Notes: a model not told the origin generated them from the sequence alone. DNA of 64,000 bases from Nocardia tenerifensis NBRC 101015 (GCF_000308715.1 NZ_BAGH01000613.1:1-64000); one strand, 5' to 3'. Positions 7,886 to 17,167 are shown, counted from the first letter of the stretch. Program-made: numbers and translations.

Positions 7886-7933
7886 GTGGACCGCCGAGCG
7901 GCGAACCTCGCCTCCGGCAGGAAGGAGAACACG

Positions 7934-8785
7934 ATGAGCATCAAGAAGGTGACCGTCCTGGGTACCGGCGTCCTCGGTTCGCAGATCGCGTTCCAGACCG
8001 CGTTCAGCGGATTCGAGGTCACGGCCTACGACATCAACGACGATGCGCTCGAGGCGGCGCACGATCGCTTCGCCAAACTGGTGTCGATCTACCGTGACGA
8101 GGTCGACGGGGCCAAGGACGGCAAGGCCGACAAGGCCGCCGAATCCATCACCCTCACCACCGATCTCGCCGAGGCGGTCAAGGACGCCGACCTCGTCATC
8201 GAGGCGGTGCCCGAGGTGATGAAGATCAAGCAGGAGACCTACCGCAAGCTCGGCGAACTCGCGCCGCAGCGCACCATCTTCGCCACCAACTCCTCGACCC
8301 TGCTGCCCAGCGACCTCAAGGACTCCACCGGACGCCCCGACCGGTTCCTCGCGCTGCACTTCGCCAACGACGTGTGGCGCTACAACACCGCCGAGGTGAT
8401 GGGCACCAAGGAGACCGACCCGGAGGTGTTCCACGCCGTCGCCGAGTTCGCGGGCAAGATCGGCATGGTGCCGATCGAGTTGCACAAGGAGAAGGCCGGT
8501 TACGTGGTCAACTCGCTGCTGGTGCCGCTGCTGAACTCGGCGATGTCGTTGAGCGCGGGCGGCTACGCCGATCCGGAGGCGGTCGACAAGACCTGGCGCA
8601 TCGCCACCGGCGCCCCGTTCGGCCCGTTCCAGATGATCGACGTCATCGGCTTGAACACCCCGTACAACATCCTGGTCAACAGCGACGAGGACGGCAAGAA
8701 GCTCGCGGCGTGGCTGAAGACCAACTACATCGACAAGGGCAAGCTGGGCAAGTCCAGCGGTGAGGGTTTCTACAAGTACTCGTAA
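7934..8785 (+). CDS. 3-hydroxyacyl-CoA dehydrogenase-like protein
   Basis: A 283-residue NAD(P)-binding protein of the 3-hydroxyacyl/3-hydroxybutyryl-CoA dehydrogenase family. The Rossmann motif GTGVLGSQIA is at residues 10-19, the EAVPE and ATNSSTL blocks are present, and the catalytic His lies in LALHFANDV. The usual HFFNPVP is altered here to HFANDVW, which suggests a non-standard substrate. It is one gene before oleate hydratase, so oxidation of a hydroxy fatty acid such as 10-hydroxystearate or its CoA-linked products is plausible (inference). GGAAGGAG precedes the ATG at 7934, which is preferred over 7886. Confidence 0.85.
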   Translation: MSIKKVTVLGTGVLGSQIAFQTAFSGFEVTAYDINDDALEAAHDRFAKLVSIYRDEVDGAKDGKADKAAESITLTTDLAEAVKDADLVIEAVPEVMKIKQETYRKLGELAPQRTIFATNSSTLLPSDLKDSTGRPDRFLALHFANDVWRYNTAEVMGTKETDPEVFHAVAEFAGKIGMVPIELHKEKAGYVVNSLLVPLLNSAMSLSAGGYADPEAVDKTWRIATGAPFGPFQMIDVIGLNTPYNILVNSDEDGKKLAAWLKTNYIDKGKLGKSSGEGFYKYS

Positions 8786-8833
8786 TCGCCTGCGCGGCAA
8801 GTAATTCCGAACCAGTTTCAGGAGAGGGGTCAC

Positions 8834-10603
8834 ATGTACTACAGCAGCGGCAATTACGAGGCCTTCGCCCGTCCGCGCAAGCCGGACGGGGTCGAGGACA
8901 AGACGGCGTGGTTCGTCGGGGCGGGTTTGGCCTCGCTCTCGGGCGCGGCGTTCCTGATCCGCGACGGGCAGCTGCCGGGTGAGAAGATCACCGTCTTCGA
9001 GCGGCTGAAGCTGCCGGGCGGGGCGCTCGACGGCATCAAGGAGCCGAAGAAGGGTTTCGTGATCCGCGGCGGCCGCGAGATGGAGAACCATTTCGAATGC
9101 CTGTGGGATTTGTTCCGGTCGGTGCCGTCGATAGAGATCGAGGGCGCCAGCGTGCTCGACGAGTTCTACTGGCTGAACAAGGACGACCCCAATTCGTCGC
9201 TGCAGCGCGCCACCGAGAAACGCGGACAGGACGCGCACACCGACGGCTTGTTCACCCTGAGCAACAAGGCGCAGAAGGACATGATCAAGGTCTTTCTCGC
9301 GACGCCGGAGGAGATGGAGAACAAGCGCATCGACGAGGTCTTCGGCGAGGACTTCTTGAACAGCAACTTCTGGATGTACTGGCGCACCATGTTCGCCTTC
9401 GAGGAGTGGCACAGCGCGCTGGAGATGAAGTTGTATCTGCACCGCTTCATCCACCACATCGGCGGCCTGCCCGATTTCTCGGCGCTGAAGTTCACCAAGT
9501 ACAACCAGTACGAGTCGCTGGTGTTGCCGCTGTATCGGTGGCTGCTCGAGCAGGGGGTGAGTTTCCGGTTCGACACCGAGGTCACCGATATCGACTTCCA
9601 TCTCACCGGCGACCGCAAGCAGGCGACCAAGCTGCACGTGGTCTCGGAGGGCACCGAGGACACGATCGAACTGAGCGACAACGACCTGGTGTTCGCCACG
9701 ATCGGCTCGCTCACCGAGAACTCGAACGACGGCGATCACCACACCCCGGCCAAGCTGCTCGACGGCCCGGCGCCGGCCTGGGATCTGTGGCGGCGGATCG
9801 CCGCCAAGGACCCCTCGTTCGGCCATCCCGACGTGTTCGGCGGGCATATCGAGCAGACGAAATGGGAGTCGGCGACCGTCACCACCCTGGACGAGCGCAT
9901 TCCGCGCTATATCCAGAAGATCTGTAAGCGGGATCCGTTCAGCGGCCGGGTGGTCACCGGAGGCATTGTCACGGTGCGGGATTCGAGCTGGCTGATGAGC
10001 TGGACGGTGAATCGTCAGCCGCATTTCAAACAGCAGCCCAAGGATCAGATCGTGGTGTGGGTGTATTCGCTGTTCGTGGATGTGCCGGGCGATTTCGTCC
10101 GCAAGCCGATGAGCGAGTGCACCGGCGAGGAGATCACTCAGGAGTGGCTCTACCACCTGGGTGTGCCCGAGGCCGATATCGCGGAGCTGGCGGCGAACTC
10201 GGCGAAATGCGTGCCGGTGATGATGCCGTATGTGACGGCGTTCTTCATGCCGCGCCAGGCGGGGGACCGCCCCGATGTGGTGCCGAAGGGGTCGGTGAAC
10301 TTCGCGTTCATCGGGCAGTTCGCCGAGAGCACCCGCGACTGCATCTTCACCACCGAGTATTCGGTGCGCACCGCGATGGAGGCGGCCTATCAGCTGCTGG
10401 GCATCGAGCGCGGTGTGCCCGAGGTGTTCAACTCCACCTATGACGTCCGCAAGCTGCTCGCCGCGACGAGCCGACTACGCGACGGCGACGAGTTGCGCAT
10501 TCCCGGGCCGGATCTGGTGCGTAAGCGGTTGATGAAGAAGCTGGACTCGACCGAGATCGGCGTGATGCTCGAGGAGTACGGGCTGGTTTCGGACAGTAAG
10601 TGA
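8834..10603 (+). CDS. ohyA: Oleate hydratase
   Basis: A 589-residue FAD enzyme that adds water to the cis-9 double bond of oleate to give 10-hydroxystearate. The FAD motif GAGLASLSGAAF is at residues 29-40. The family signature RGGREMENHFECLWDLF (78-94) contains Glu82, at the position of the catalytic glutamate in characterised hydratases. Length is normal (550-650). An AGGAG site precedes the ATG. It is the last gene of a TetR/dehydrogenase/hydratase operon. Roles proposed for the family are detoxification of host unsaturated fatty acids and entry of oleate into hydroxy-acid metabolism. Confidence 0.97.
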   Translation: MYYSSGNYEAFARPRKPDGVEDKTAWFVGAGLASLSGAAFLIRDGQLPGEKITVFERLKLPGGALDGIKEPKKGFVIRGGREMENHFECLWDLFRSVPSIEIEGASVLDEFYWLNKDDPNSSLQRATEKRGQDAHTDGLFTLSNKAQKDMIKVFLATPEEMENKRIDEVFGEDFLNSNFWMYWRTMFAFEEWHSALEMKLYLHRFIHHIGGLPDFSALKFTKYNQYESLVLPLYRWLLEQGVSFRFDTEVTDIDFHLTGDRKQATKLHVVSEGTEDTIELSDNDLVFATIGSLTENSNDGDHHTPAKLLDGPAPAWDLWRRIAAKDPSFGHPDVFGGHIEQTKWESATVTTLDERIPRYIQKICKRDPFSGRVVTGGIVTVRDSSWLMSWTVNRQPHFKQQPKDQIVVWVYSLFVDVPGDFVRKPMSECTGEEITQEWLYHLGVPEADIAELAANSAKCVPVMMPYVTAFFMPRQAGDRPDVVPKGSVNFAFIGQFAESTRDCIFTTEYSVRTAMEAAYQLLGIERGVPEVFNSTYDVRKLLAATSRLRDGDELRIPGPDLVRKRLMKKLDSTEIGVMLEEYGLVSDSK

Positions 10604-10657
10604 TGCTCGGCAGGCTCGGTCCGGGGGGACCGAGTCTGCTTCGTTCGCCCACGATGG

Positions 10658-11506
10658 TCAGGTGTGGTCGGTGAACTGCTGGCTGCCGGTGATGCGCAGC
10701 AGTTCGAGGGCGGAGGCGGCCGGGGTGCCGGGGGCCGCGGAGTAGACCACGACGGTCTGGTCGGCGTCGGGCACCAGCAGGGTGTCGCAGTCCAGCAGCA
10801 TCGGGCCGAGTTCGGGATGGGCGATGGTCTTGGTGGCGCTGCGCCACTGAGCGGAGGGACGCTCGTGCCAGAGCTGCTCGAATTCGCCGCTGCGGGAACG
10901 CAGTTCGGCGATGAGCCGATCGAGGTCGGGGTCGGCGGGGTAGCGGGCCTTGGCGCTGCGCAGGGTGCCGACGCCGTAGGCGGCGACCATCCGGAACTCC
11001 TCCGGTCGCAGGCGCACCCGGCCCGGCTCGGCGCCGAGGAAGCACTCGCGAATGATGTTGCGGTGGGCGGGCGGCAGCGCGGAGAAGTCGCCGAGCAGGG
11101 CGGTGGCCATCGAATTCCAGGCCAGCACATCGCCTTTCGCCGACATCACCAGGGCTGGCAGGTCCGCCATGCGGTCGAGCAGCCGTAATACGCTGGGGCG
11201 CACCACCTGCGCGATCCGCCCGGCCTGGGGCGGGGCCGCCCCGGCGAGCTGGAACAGCAGGTCGCGGTCGTCGTCGTTGAGCCGCAGCGCGCGCGACAGG
11301 GCCGCGAGCACCGCGGTGGACGGCCGCGGTCCGCGCCCTTGCTCGAGGCGCACCACGTAGTCGACGCTGACCCCGGCCAGCTGAGCGACCTCCTCGCGGC
11401 GCAGGCCCGGCACCTGGCGGCGCGCGCCCGCGGGCAGGCCGACGTCGCGCGGCTGTATCCGGGTGCGCGCCTGACGCAGCAGCGCCGCGAGTTCCGTGCG
11501 ATCCAT
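10658..11506 (-). CDS. XRE-family regulator with MmyB-like ligand domain
   Basis: A 282-residue regulator. The N-terminal helix-turn-helix (LRREEVAQLAGVSVDYVVRL, residues about 36-55) is followed by the MmyB-like PAS-type domain (LVMSAKGDVLAWNSMATALL onward, ending FTDHT). This family is typically encoded divergently from a short-chain dehydrogenase and represses it, exactly as seen with the SDR starting at 11607. The ATG at 11506 is chosen because the DRTELAALLRQAR start is conserved in the family. Ligand unknown. Confidence 0.92.
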   Translation of the reverse strand: MDRTELAALLRQARTRIQPRDVGLPAGARRQVPGLRREEVAQLAGVSVDYVVRLEQGRGPRPSTAVLAALSRALRLNDDDRDLLFQLAGAAPPQAGRIAQVVRPSVLRLLDRMADLPALVMSAKGDVLAWNSMATALLGDFSALPPAHRNIIRECFLGAEPGRVRLRPEEFRMVAAYGVGTLRSAKARYPADPDLDRLIAELRSRSGEFEQLWHERPSAQWRSATKTIAHPELGPMLLDCDTLLVPDADQTVVVYSAAPGTPAASALELLRITGSQQFTDHT

Positions 11507-11555
11507 CCCTCGATCATTCCCCACCCGGCCCGCGGCGGGGTGGTACCGCCGGTCC

Positions 11556-11573
11556 CAGGACAACACGGTCCTG
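11556..11573. promoter_or_regulatory. Inverted repeat between XRE regulator and SDR
   Basis: CAGGAC-aacacg-GTCCTG, perfect 6-bp arms, lies in the 100-bp divergent promoter region, 34 bases before the SDR start. A likely operator for the XRE regulator; not tested. Confidence 0.5.
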
Positions 11574-11606
11574 CCCGGCGGCGGCCCGAGCGGACACGCT
11601 GAGGGC

Positions 11607-12326
11607 ATGAACGCAACGACGACGGCTCTGGTGACCGGAGCGAACAAGGGGCTGGGCCGCGAGACGGTCCGCAGGCTCGCCGGGCTGGGCTGGCACGTTT
11701 TCCTGGGCGCCCGCGACGCCGAGCGCGGCAAGCAGGCGGCGGCGGAACTGGCCGAGCAGGGCTTGGATGTGGAATTCGTGCAGCTGGATGTGACTTCGCC
11801 GGTGTCGATCACGGCCGCGGTGGCCGGGGTGGGCGCGCGGGTGCCGGCCTTGGATGTGCTGATCAACAACGCCGGGATCTCCGGGGAGTTCCTGGCTCCG
11901 CAGGATACGACGGCCGCGCATTTCCGTGCGGTCTTCGAGACCAATGTGTTCGCGCCGGTCGAGGTGACCCACGCGTTCCTGCCGCTGCTGCGCGCCGCGA
12001 CCCAGCCGCGCGTGGTGATGGTGTCGAGCGGGATGGGCTCGCTGACCATCACCTCGGATCCGGCGCGGCTCGAGTCGACCCTGCCGAACCTGCCTTACAC
12101 CTCGTCGAAGTCGGCGCTGAACATGATCACCTCGCAGTACTCGCGCGCGCTGCCGGGCATTCAGGTCAACGCCGCCGATCCCGGTTACACCGCAACGGAT
12201 TTCAACGCCCACGCCGGACACCAGACCCTCACCGAGGGCACCGACGCGATCATCACCCTGGCCACCCTCGGACCCGACGGACCCACCGGCGGCTACTTCG
12301 ACCGCGACGGCCGGGTGCCGTGGTGA
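11607..12326 (+). CDS. Short-chain dehydrogenase/reductase (SDR)
   Basis: A 239-residue classical SDR: cofactor motif TGANKGLG, LINNAGISGEF, and catalytic YTSSK. A basic Lys in the glycine motif and Arg37-type residues (GARDAERGK) favour NADPH. Carbonyl-reductase-like SDRs of this type act on aldehydes and ketones; the substrate is unknown. It is divergent from the XRE/MmyB-like regulator, which probably represses it. The in-frame ATG at 11496 overlaps the regulator and is rejected in favour of 11607. Confidence 0.9.
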   Translation: MNATTTALVTGANKGLGRETVRRLAGLGWHVFLGARDAERGKQAAAELAEQGLDVEFVQLDVTSPVSITAAVAGVGARVPALDVLINNAGISGEFLAPQDTTAAHFRAVFETNVFAPVEVTHAFLPLLRAATQPRVVMVSSGMGSLTITSDPARLESTLPNLPYTSSKSALNMITSQYSRALPGIQVNAADPGYTATDFNAHAGHQTLTEGTDAIITLATLGPDGPTGGYFDRDGRVPW

Positions 12327-12329
12327 GTC

Positions 12330-13082
12330 TCAGCGGGCGCCGCCGTTGACGTAGAGGGTCTGGCCGCTGACGTAGGAGGCTTCATCGCTGGCCAGGAACG
12401 CGATGACGGCGGCGACCTCCTCCGGCCGGCCGACGCGGCCGAGCGGGGTGCGTTCGGCGACGGACTGCTGCAACTGCTCGGGCGACAGGCCGACGCGTTC
12501 GGCGGTGGCGTCGGTCATGGCGGTGGCGATGTAGCCGGGCGCGACGGCGTTGACGTTGATGTTGTACTGGCCGAGCTCGATGGCGAGGGTGGCGGTCAGG
12601 CCCTGGATGCCGGCCTTGGCGGCGGCGTAGTTGGCCTGGCCGCGGTTGCCGAGGGCCGAGCGGCTCGACAGCGAGACGATCTTTCCGTACCGCTGGGCGA
12701 CCATGTACTTCTGCGCGACCTGCGAGCAGTGGTACACCCCGGTGAGGTTGACCGAGAGCACCGCGTTCCAGTCGTCCTCGGAGAGGCGGAAGAACAGGTC
12801 GTCGCGGGTGATGCCGGCGTTGTTCACCAGGATCCGCGGGTCGCCGAGCTCGGCGGCGAGCTGCTCGAACACCGACTGGACCGAGGCGCGGTCGGTGACG
12901 TCGCAGACGTAGCCGCGCGCGAGGCCGCCCGCCCGTTCGATCTGCTCGAGGGTGGCCTCGGGGGTGTTGCGGTCGAGCACGGCGACCTTGGCGCCCTCGA
13001 TGGCCATGCGCAGCGCGGTGGCCGCGCCGATGCCCTGGGCCGCGCCGGTGACCACGGCGACCTTGTCGGTGAAACGGTCCAT
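12330..13082 (-). CDS. 3-oxoacyl-ACP reductase-like SDR (FabG family)
   Basis: A 250-residue SDR: TGAAQGIG cofactor loop, LVNNAGITRDD, SLSSRSALGN catalytic Ser region, YAAAK, and NAVAPGYIAT. These fit FabG-type beta-ketoacyl reductases. It shares the SALGN(R/K)GQANYAAAKAGIQG block with the SDR at 30715-31476, so the two are paralogues. GAGGAGA precedes the start. It faces the SDR at 11607 tail to tail. It may reduce a 3-oxoacyl thioester or a free ketone; it is not part of a FAS-II cluster here. Confidence 0.9.
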   Translation of the reverse strand: MDRFTDKVAVVTGAAQGIGAATALRMAIEGAKVAVLDRNTPEATLEQIERAGGLARGYVCDVTDRASVQSVFEQLAAELGDPRILVNNAGITRDDLFFRLSEDDWNAVLSVNLTGVYHCSQVAQKYMVAQRYGKIVSLSSRSALGNRGQANYAAAKAGIQGLTATLAIELGQYNINVNAVAPGYIATAMTDATAERVGLSPEQLQQSVAERTPLGRVGRPEEVAAVIAFLASDEASYVSGQTLYVNGGAR

Positions 13083-13166
13083 GGATTCGTTCTCCTCTCA
13101 CCACCACTGCGGGGCTGGTGTGCAGGCTAGCGACGGCGAAACCGGTGGTGCAAGTGTCCTTGCGGC

Positions 13167-13787
13167 TCAGCCCGTTTCGGCGACCGGACCGAATTCGTCC
13201 AGCCAGCGCGGGAATTCGGTGAGATCGTCGAGGATCACGTCCGCGCCTGCGGCGCGCAGTTCCTCGGCGTCGCACGGGCCGGTGGGGACACCGACCGCGA
13301 GCACACCCGCCGCCCGCGCGCCGCGCATGTCGCCCACGTGATCGCCGACGAAGACGTTCGCCCGCTGCTCGCGCAGCACCGTGGCCTTGCCCGCCGACCA
13401 CAGGTCACCGGCGAGATAGTCTATGCGCCAACCGAGTCCGTCGATGTGCAACCGCGCCAGCGGCTCGTGCTTGCCGGTGACGACGAGCACCCGCCCGCCG
13501 CGCGCCGCGACCGCGGCCAGCGACGCCGCCGCGCCCGGCATCGCCGGAACGCTCGGCACGATACTCGGATACAGCTCGCGATACCGGGCCACCAGCGCCG
13601 GCACCAGTTCCTCCGGTGCTCCCGACTCGACCAGCAGCGTGGCCAGCGGCGGCCCGAGGCGGGCAGCGAAGTCCGCGCCGCGCACCGGCACATCGAACTC
13701 CGCCGCGAGGGTGTCGATGGCGCGGCCGACACCCGGTCGCGAGTCGATCAGCGTCATATCCAGGTCGAATCCCACCGTCCAAGTCAC
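13167..13787 (-). CDS. HAD-family hydrolase (phosphatase-like)
   Basis: A 206-residue HAD hydrolase. Motif I is FDLDMTLIDS (Asp nucleophile and Asp+2), motif II is VLVVTGKHE, and motif III is VFVGDHVGDMRGA. A helical cap lies between motifs I and II, as in subfamily IA phosphatases such as phosphoglycolate phosphatase. Substrate unknown. GTG start at 13787, six bases after TAGGGT, suggests a leaderless message. Confidence 0.88.
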   Translation of the reverse strand: MTWTVGFDLDMTLIDSRPGVGRAIDTLAAEFDVPVRGADFAARLGPPLATLLVESGAPEELVPALVARYRELYPSIVPSVPAMPGAAASLAAVAARGGRVLVVTGKHEPLARLHIDGLGWRIDYLAGDLWSAGKATVLREQRANVFVGDHVGDMRGARAAGVLAVGVPTGPCDAEELRAAGADVILDDLTEFPRWLDEFGPVAETG

Positions 13788-13902
13788 CCGTCGACCCTAT
13801 TCTCGGGCGGGGTAGGCAGAGCCGTCGGGACCGACCGGCCGGATTCCCGTGCCGATAAGTCGACAGGCCGCAGACTCGTTCGCGCAGGGAGATTCGCCGG
13901 CG

Positions 13903-14829
13903 TCACAGGGTCAGGACGAGCTTGCCCTGGAGGTGGCCGCCGTCGAGCAGCCTGTGCGCGTCGGCGACGCGTTCGAACGGGAACGTCTGCTGCACGTGGA
14001 TCCGGAGTTTGCCGTGTTCGACGAGTTCGGCGAGGCCGCGCAGGGCGATCGGGTCGGGGTCGACGCCGATGCCGCTGAAGCGCAGGCCCGCCGCCTCGAA
14101 CTTCCCGGCGAGTTCGGTGTCCTCGTCGGCGACGGCCGTCACCAGGTGCCCGCCCGGGCGCAGCACATGCAGCGACCGTTCGGCGGTGTCGCCGCCGAGC
14201 GTGTCGAGCACGACGTCGATGTCGCGGACCGTCTCGGCGAAGTCGACCGTGGCGTAGTCGATCACTTCGTCGGCGCCGAGCCCCGCGACGAACTCCCGCT
14301 TGCTCGCGCCGGCCGTCGTGACCACGTGTGCGCCAAAGGCTTTCGCGATCTGGATCGCGACGTGGCCGACCCCGCCGCCACCGCCGTGGACCAGGACGCG
14401 ATCGCCTGCGCGCACGCCGGCGAGGTCGACCAGGCCCTGCCACGCCGTCAGTCCGACGATCGGCAACGCCGCCGCCTCGACGTGTGACAGCGACGCGGGC
14501 TTACGCACCAGATGCAACGCCGGGGCCGCGACGAACTCGGCGTAGGCGTTGGCCGCGCGCGGGAACAGCGGCATGCCGAACACCTCGTCGCCGGGCCGGA
14601 ACCGCCAGGTCAGCGCCTGTTCGACCACGCCGCTGATGTCCCAGCCGAGAATGAACGGCGGCCGGCCGAGCAGCGGGAACTCGCCGTCGCGCAGGCGCGC
14701 CTCCAATGGGTTGAGCCCGATCGCCTCGACTCTGACGAGGACTTCGGTGGGCAGGGGCCGAGGCTTCGGCGCGTCCGCGAGGGTGAGCATCTCGGGACCG
14801 CCGAGGTGCTGCTGGGTGATGACGCGCAT
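13903..14829 (-). CDS. Zinc-independent alcohol dehydrogenase-like NADP oxidoreductase
   Basis: A 308-residue medium-chain dehydrogenase/reductase of the quinone-oxidoreductase type. It shows a GroES-like N-terminal half (PLLGRPPFILGWDISGVV), the nucleotide loop VHGGGGGVGHVAIQIAKAFGA, and a C-terminal HRLLDGGHLQGKLVL block. No zinc-ligand Cys cluster is visible. It probably reduces an enone or quinone with NADPH. The frame opens at 14895, but the ATG at 14829 (MRVITQQHLGGPE) matches the usual family start. Confidence 0.85.
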   Translation of the reverse strand: MRVITQQHLGGPEMLTLADAPKPRPLPTEVLVRVEAIGLNPLEARLRDGEFPLLGRPPFILGWDISGVVEQALTWRFRPGDEVFGMPLFPRAANAYAEFVAAPALHLVRKPASLSHVEAAALPIVGLTAWQGLVDLAGVRAGDRVLVHGGGGGVGHVAIQIAKAFGAHVVTTAGASKREFVAGLGADEVIDYATVDFAETVRDIDVVLDTLGGDTAERSLHVLRPGGHLVTAVADEDTELAGKFEAAGLRFSGIGVDPDPIALRGLAELVEHGKLRIHVQQTFPFERVADAHRLLDGGHLQGKLVLTL

Positions 14830-15060
14830 GGATGGGTCAACTCGTTGGGAGGAAAGGGATTCGGCGGCGCTCTGCGCGGGCACGGGATGAGACATGCCTC
14901 AATCCTGGGGATTTCGCGGAAGGGCGCGCCACCGCCCTTCCGCCAGGAATTACCGATAATCCGCCAGGGAGCGGCTGGACGCCGATACAGCCGCTGTCGT
15001 CCGGTCCGGCCGACCGCGCGTCGGCCCGGCGGAGCTGCTCGGCGCCTCTTCTTGCCCGGG

Positions 15061-15726
15061 TCAGTTCAGATAGCTGGTCAGCCCGTCGACTACCCGCAGG
15101 GTGACGCCGCAGGGCTCGAGGGCTTCGGGTTCGAGGTTCCTTGTCACGAACACCGTTTGCCCGCCCGCCACCGGGAAGCTCACATAGCAGCCGATCTTGT
15201 TGGTGTCCTGGGCCGCACGGTATCGGGTGGCGTCGTGCCCGGCCACGTGCACCGGGGCGAAATCGGTGTAGCGGCCGGTCTGCTTGAAATCCTGCAGGCT
15301 CTGGTGGGTGGAGAAGATGGTCACCTCGAAGGCGTCGGTGGCCGAGTTCCAGCGGCAACCCGGCTGGCCGTCGGAGCTGTCGACGATCTGCTTGCTCTCG
15401 GGCCGCAGACCTTGATGCGCGATGTCGGCGTCGGCTATTCCGCACGGATTCCACATCACCGACGTCGAGGGCCGCGACTCCGCCGTGGTCGGTGCGGGCG
15501 CGGGTGCCTGCGGTGCGGGCACGGACTGTTCGGGGCCCGGGGCCGACTCTTGCTGGGCACCACCGGAATTCGTGGCCGACGTGGTGGCTGCCGCGGAGAC
15601 TGTCACCGCTCCCGTCGGGGTCACCGCGCCCGTGTCCTTGTCCTTGTCGGTGCTACAGCCGGACAAGACGAGCGCCGCCCCCACGACACCGACCAGGACA
15701 GCCTTCGACTTCACGTTACTCGTCAC
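15061..15726 (-). CDS. DUF3558 lipoprotein
   Basis: A 221-residue exported lipoprotein. The signal peptide (VKSKAVLVGVVGAALVLSGC) ends in a lipobox, LSGC, with Cys24. A Ser/Thr/Pro/Ala-rich linker of about 55 residues follows, then a DUF3558 domain (MWNPCGIADADIA, GCRWNS, GCYVSFPV, LEPCG) with conserved cysteines. DUF3558 proteins are abundant surface lipoproteins of mycolic-acid actinomycetes; function unknown. AAGGGG precedes the GTG start. Confidence 0.9.
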   Translation of the reverse strand: MTSNVKSKAVLVGVVGAALVLSGCSTDKDKDTGAVTPTGAVTVSAAATTSATNSGGAQQESAPGPEQSVPAPQAPAPAPTTAESRPSTSVMWNPCGIADADIAHQGLRPESKQIVDSSDGQPGCRWNSATDAFEVTIFSTHQSLQDFKQTGRYTDFAPVHVAGHDATRYRAAQDTNKIGCYVSFPVAGGQTVFVTRNLEPEALEPCGVTLRVVDGLTSYLN

Positions 15727-15856
15727 GAGCCAAACCCCTTTTCCTACTGCGCCTTCGAGCGCAGCCGGCCCGTCGATCTCGCCGGGCCGTTCCTCCCGTA
15801 AGTGGGCCCCGGCCGGCGGCCAGGACTCGAGCGATGTATCGCTGAGCCGCCCACCA

Positions 15857-15873
15857 CGTTACGTAAGGTAACG
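15857..15873. promoter_or_regulatory. Inverted repeat CGTTAC-N5-GTAACG
   Basis: Perfect 6-bp arms, with TTACGTAA overlapping the first arm. It is 131 bases before the lipoprotein gene and 96 bases beyond the stop of the AraC-type gene, in a 242-bp gap otherwise without genes. Could be an operator for the lipoprotein promoter. Confidence 0.4.
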
Positions 15874-15968
15874 AAGTTCTCCGGTTGGTTCGCTCGCCGC
15901 CCCTGCACACCGAACCTGCGAATCACCCTCTACCAAAGCACATCCGAGTGTCTGCGACTACCGCAGCC

Positions 15969-16730
15969 TCACGAATCCCGCGCTGCGGAGCGATAGCGGC
16001 CGGGGGTCTGGCCGACGAGGTCGGTGAAAGCGTCGATGAAGGTGCTGGGGTTGGCCCAGCCGAGTCGGATCGCGGTGTCGGTGACCGAGGCGCCTTCGCA
16101 GAGTTCGAGTACCGCGCGCTGGATGCGCAGCAGGGTGCGCCACTGGTGGAAGCTCATCGACAGTTCGGTGCTGAACAGGCGGCTCAGGGTTCGATCGCTC
16201 GCGCCGGTTCTACGGCCCAGCTCCGCCAGGGTCGCCGGGGTGGCGGGGTCGGCGTGCAGCAGGTCGGTCACGGCCTTGAGGCGAGGGTCGCGCGGCTCCG
16301 GGAGACGCAGCGATTCCTGTTGAGCGTGAACGAGTTCGGTGCGGACGACCTCGAGCAGCAGCCGAGCCCGCGCGCTGCCGTCGTCGCCGATCATCGCCAG
16401 GTAGGCCTCGCGCAGCAGCGCGCTGGCCACGAACACCGAAGGCTCCGCGGGCAGTTGCTCGGCCAGGGCCGCCGGCACCCGCAGCAGCCGGACATCGGTC
16501 GCGCCGTACGAGCGACCGCTGTGCACGCAGAAGGGCGGCACCCAGGTGATGCGGTTCGCCGGCGCGACCCACGTGCCAGCCTGGGTCACCGTGACCAGCG
16601 CTCCGGCGGAGGCGTACCTGAGCTGGCCGTAGTCGTGGAAGTGCGGGGCGATGTCCTCGCCGTGGACCATCGGCTCGCACGCCGGCGAATCGTCGGCCCA
16701 CAACACCGGGTCATGAACGCGTTCACTCAT
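15969..16730 (-). CDS. AraC-family transcriptional regulator
   Basis: A 253-residue regulator. The N-terminal part is a cupin-type effector domain (HGEDIAPHFHDYGQLRYA, GTWVAPANRITWVPP). The C-terminal AraC/XylS domain has two helix-turn-helices (ELGRRTGASDRTLSRLF and SVTDTAIRLGWANPSTFIDA) ending GQTPGRYR. The target is unknown; none of the neighbours is an obvious partner. TAGGTT eight bases before the ATG suggests a leaderless transcript. Confidence 0.93.
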   Translation of the reverse strand: MSERVHDPVLWADDSPACEPMVHGEDIAPHFHDYGQLRYASAGALVTVTQAGTWVAPANRITWVPPFCVHSGRSYGATDVRLLRVPAALAEQLPAEPSVFVASALLREAYLAMIGDDGSARARLLLEVVRTELVHAQQESLRLPEPRDPRLKAVTDLLHADPATPATLAELGRRTGASDRTLSRLFSTELSMSFHQWRTLLRIQRAVLELCEGASVTDTAIRLGWANPSTFIDAFTDLVGQTPGRYRSAARDS

Positions 16731-16804
16731 CGACGTCCAACCTAGTCACCCGGCGAACCCGCGTGGCATGGTCGAGGTGGCGGTGTGGGTCGAGGATGGT
16801 GGGT

Positions 16805-17089
16805 ATGCGGTTCGTGCGATGTGTGGATGGGCTGACCTACGAGTTCGTTCGGGAGGGGGACGCCCATGGGTTTCCGGCGTACAAGCGGGTCGATCGCGAT
16901 ATCTGGTGCCGGCGGCTGCCGGACTTCGGCTGGGTGGTGTGCTTGGAGTCCGGGCAGGTTTCGGCTCGTCCGTTCGATGATGCTGGGCAGGGGGCGGTTC
17001 CGCCCGAGGGGGTGTGGGTGAGCCGGAAAGGGGATCGGTCGTATGTGTACGAGCTGACTCACGGTGAGGGCAGATCCGTAGGCTTGTAA
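16805..17089 (+). CDS. Hypothetical protein
   Basis: A 94-residue predicted soluble protein of unknown family. It is rich in aromatic residues and Arg/Asp (FVRCVDGLTYEFV, YKRVDRDIWCRRLPDFGW, RKGDRSYVYELTHG) with no membrane segment or signal peptide. The start is uncertain: ATG 16805 begins the compact part, but 16763 is in frame. It stands alone between AraC and an SRPBCC gene. I do not recognise it. Confidence 0.5.
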   Translation: MRFVRCVDGLTYEFVREGDAHGFPAYKRVDRDIWCRRLPDFGWVVCLESGQVSARPFDDAGQGAVPPEGVWVSRKGDRSYVYELTHGEGRSVGL

Positions 17090-17167
17090 ATGGTTGGTGG
17101 GCAAAGGGGTTCGGGAGCGGGGCGCGCTGTGGTGGCCTAACGTCGGTGGTAGCGATGGGAGGCACCT

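Noticed and set aside
7742..10156. Long minus-strand frame opposite the dehydrogenase and oleate hydratase genes
   Set aside because: Complementary shadow of two well-supported genes.
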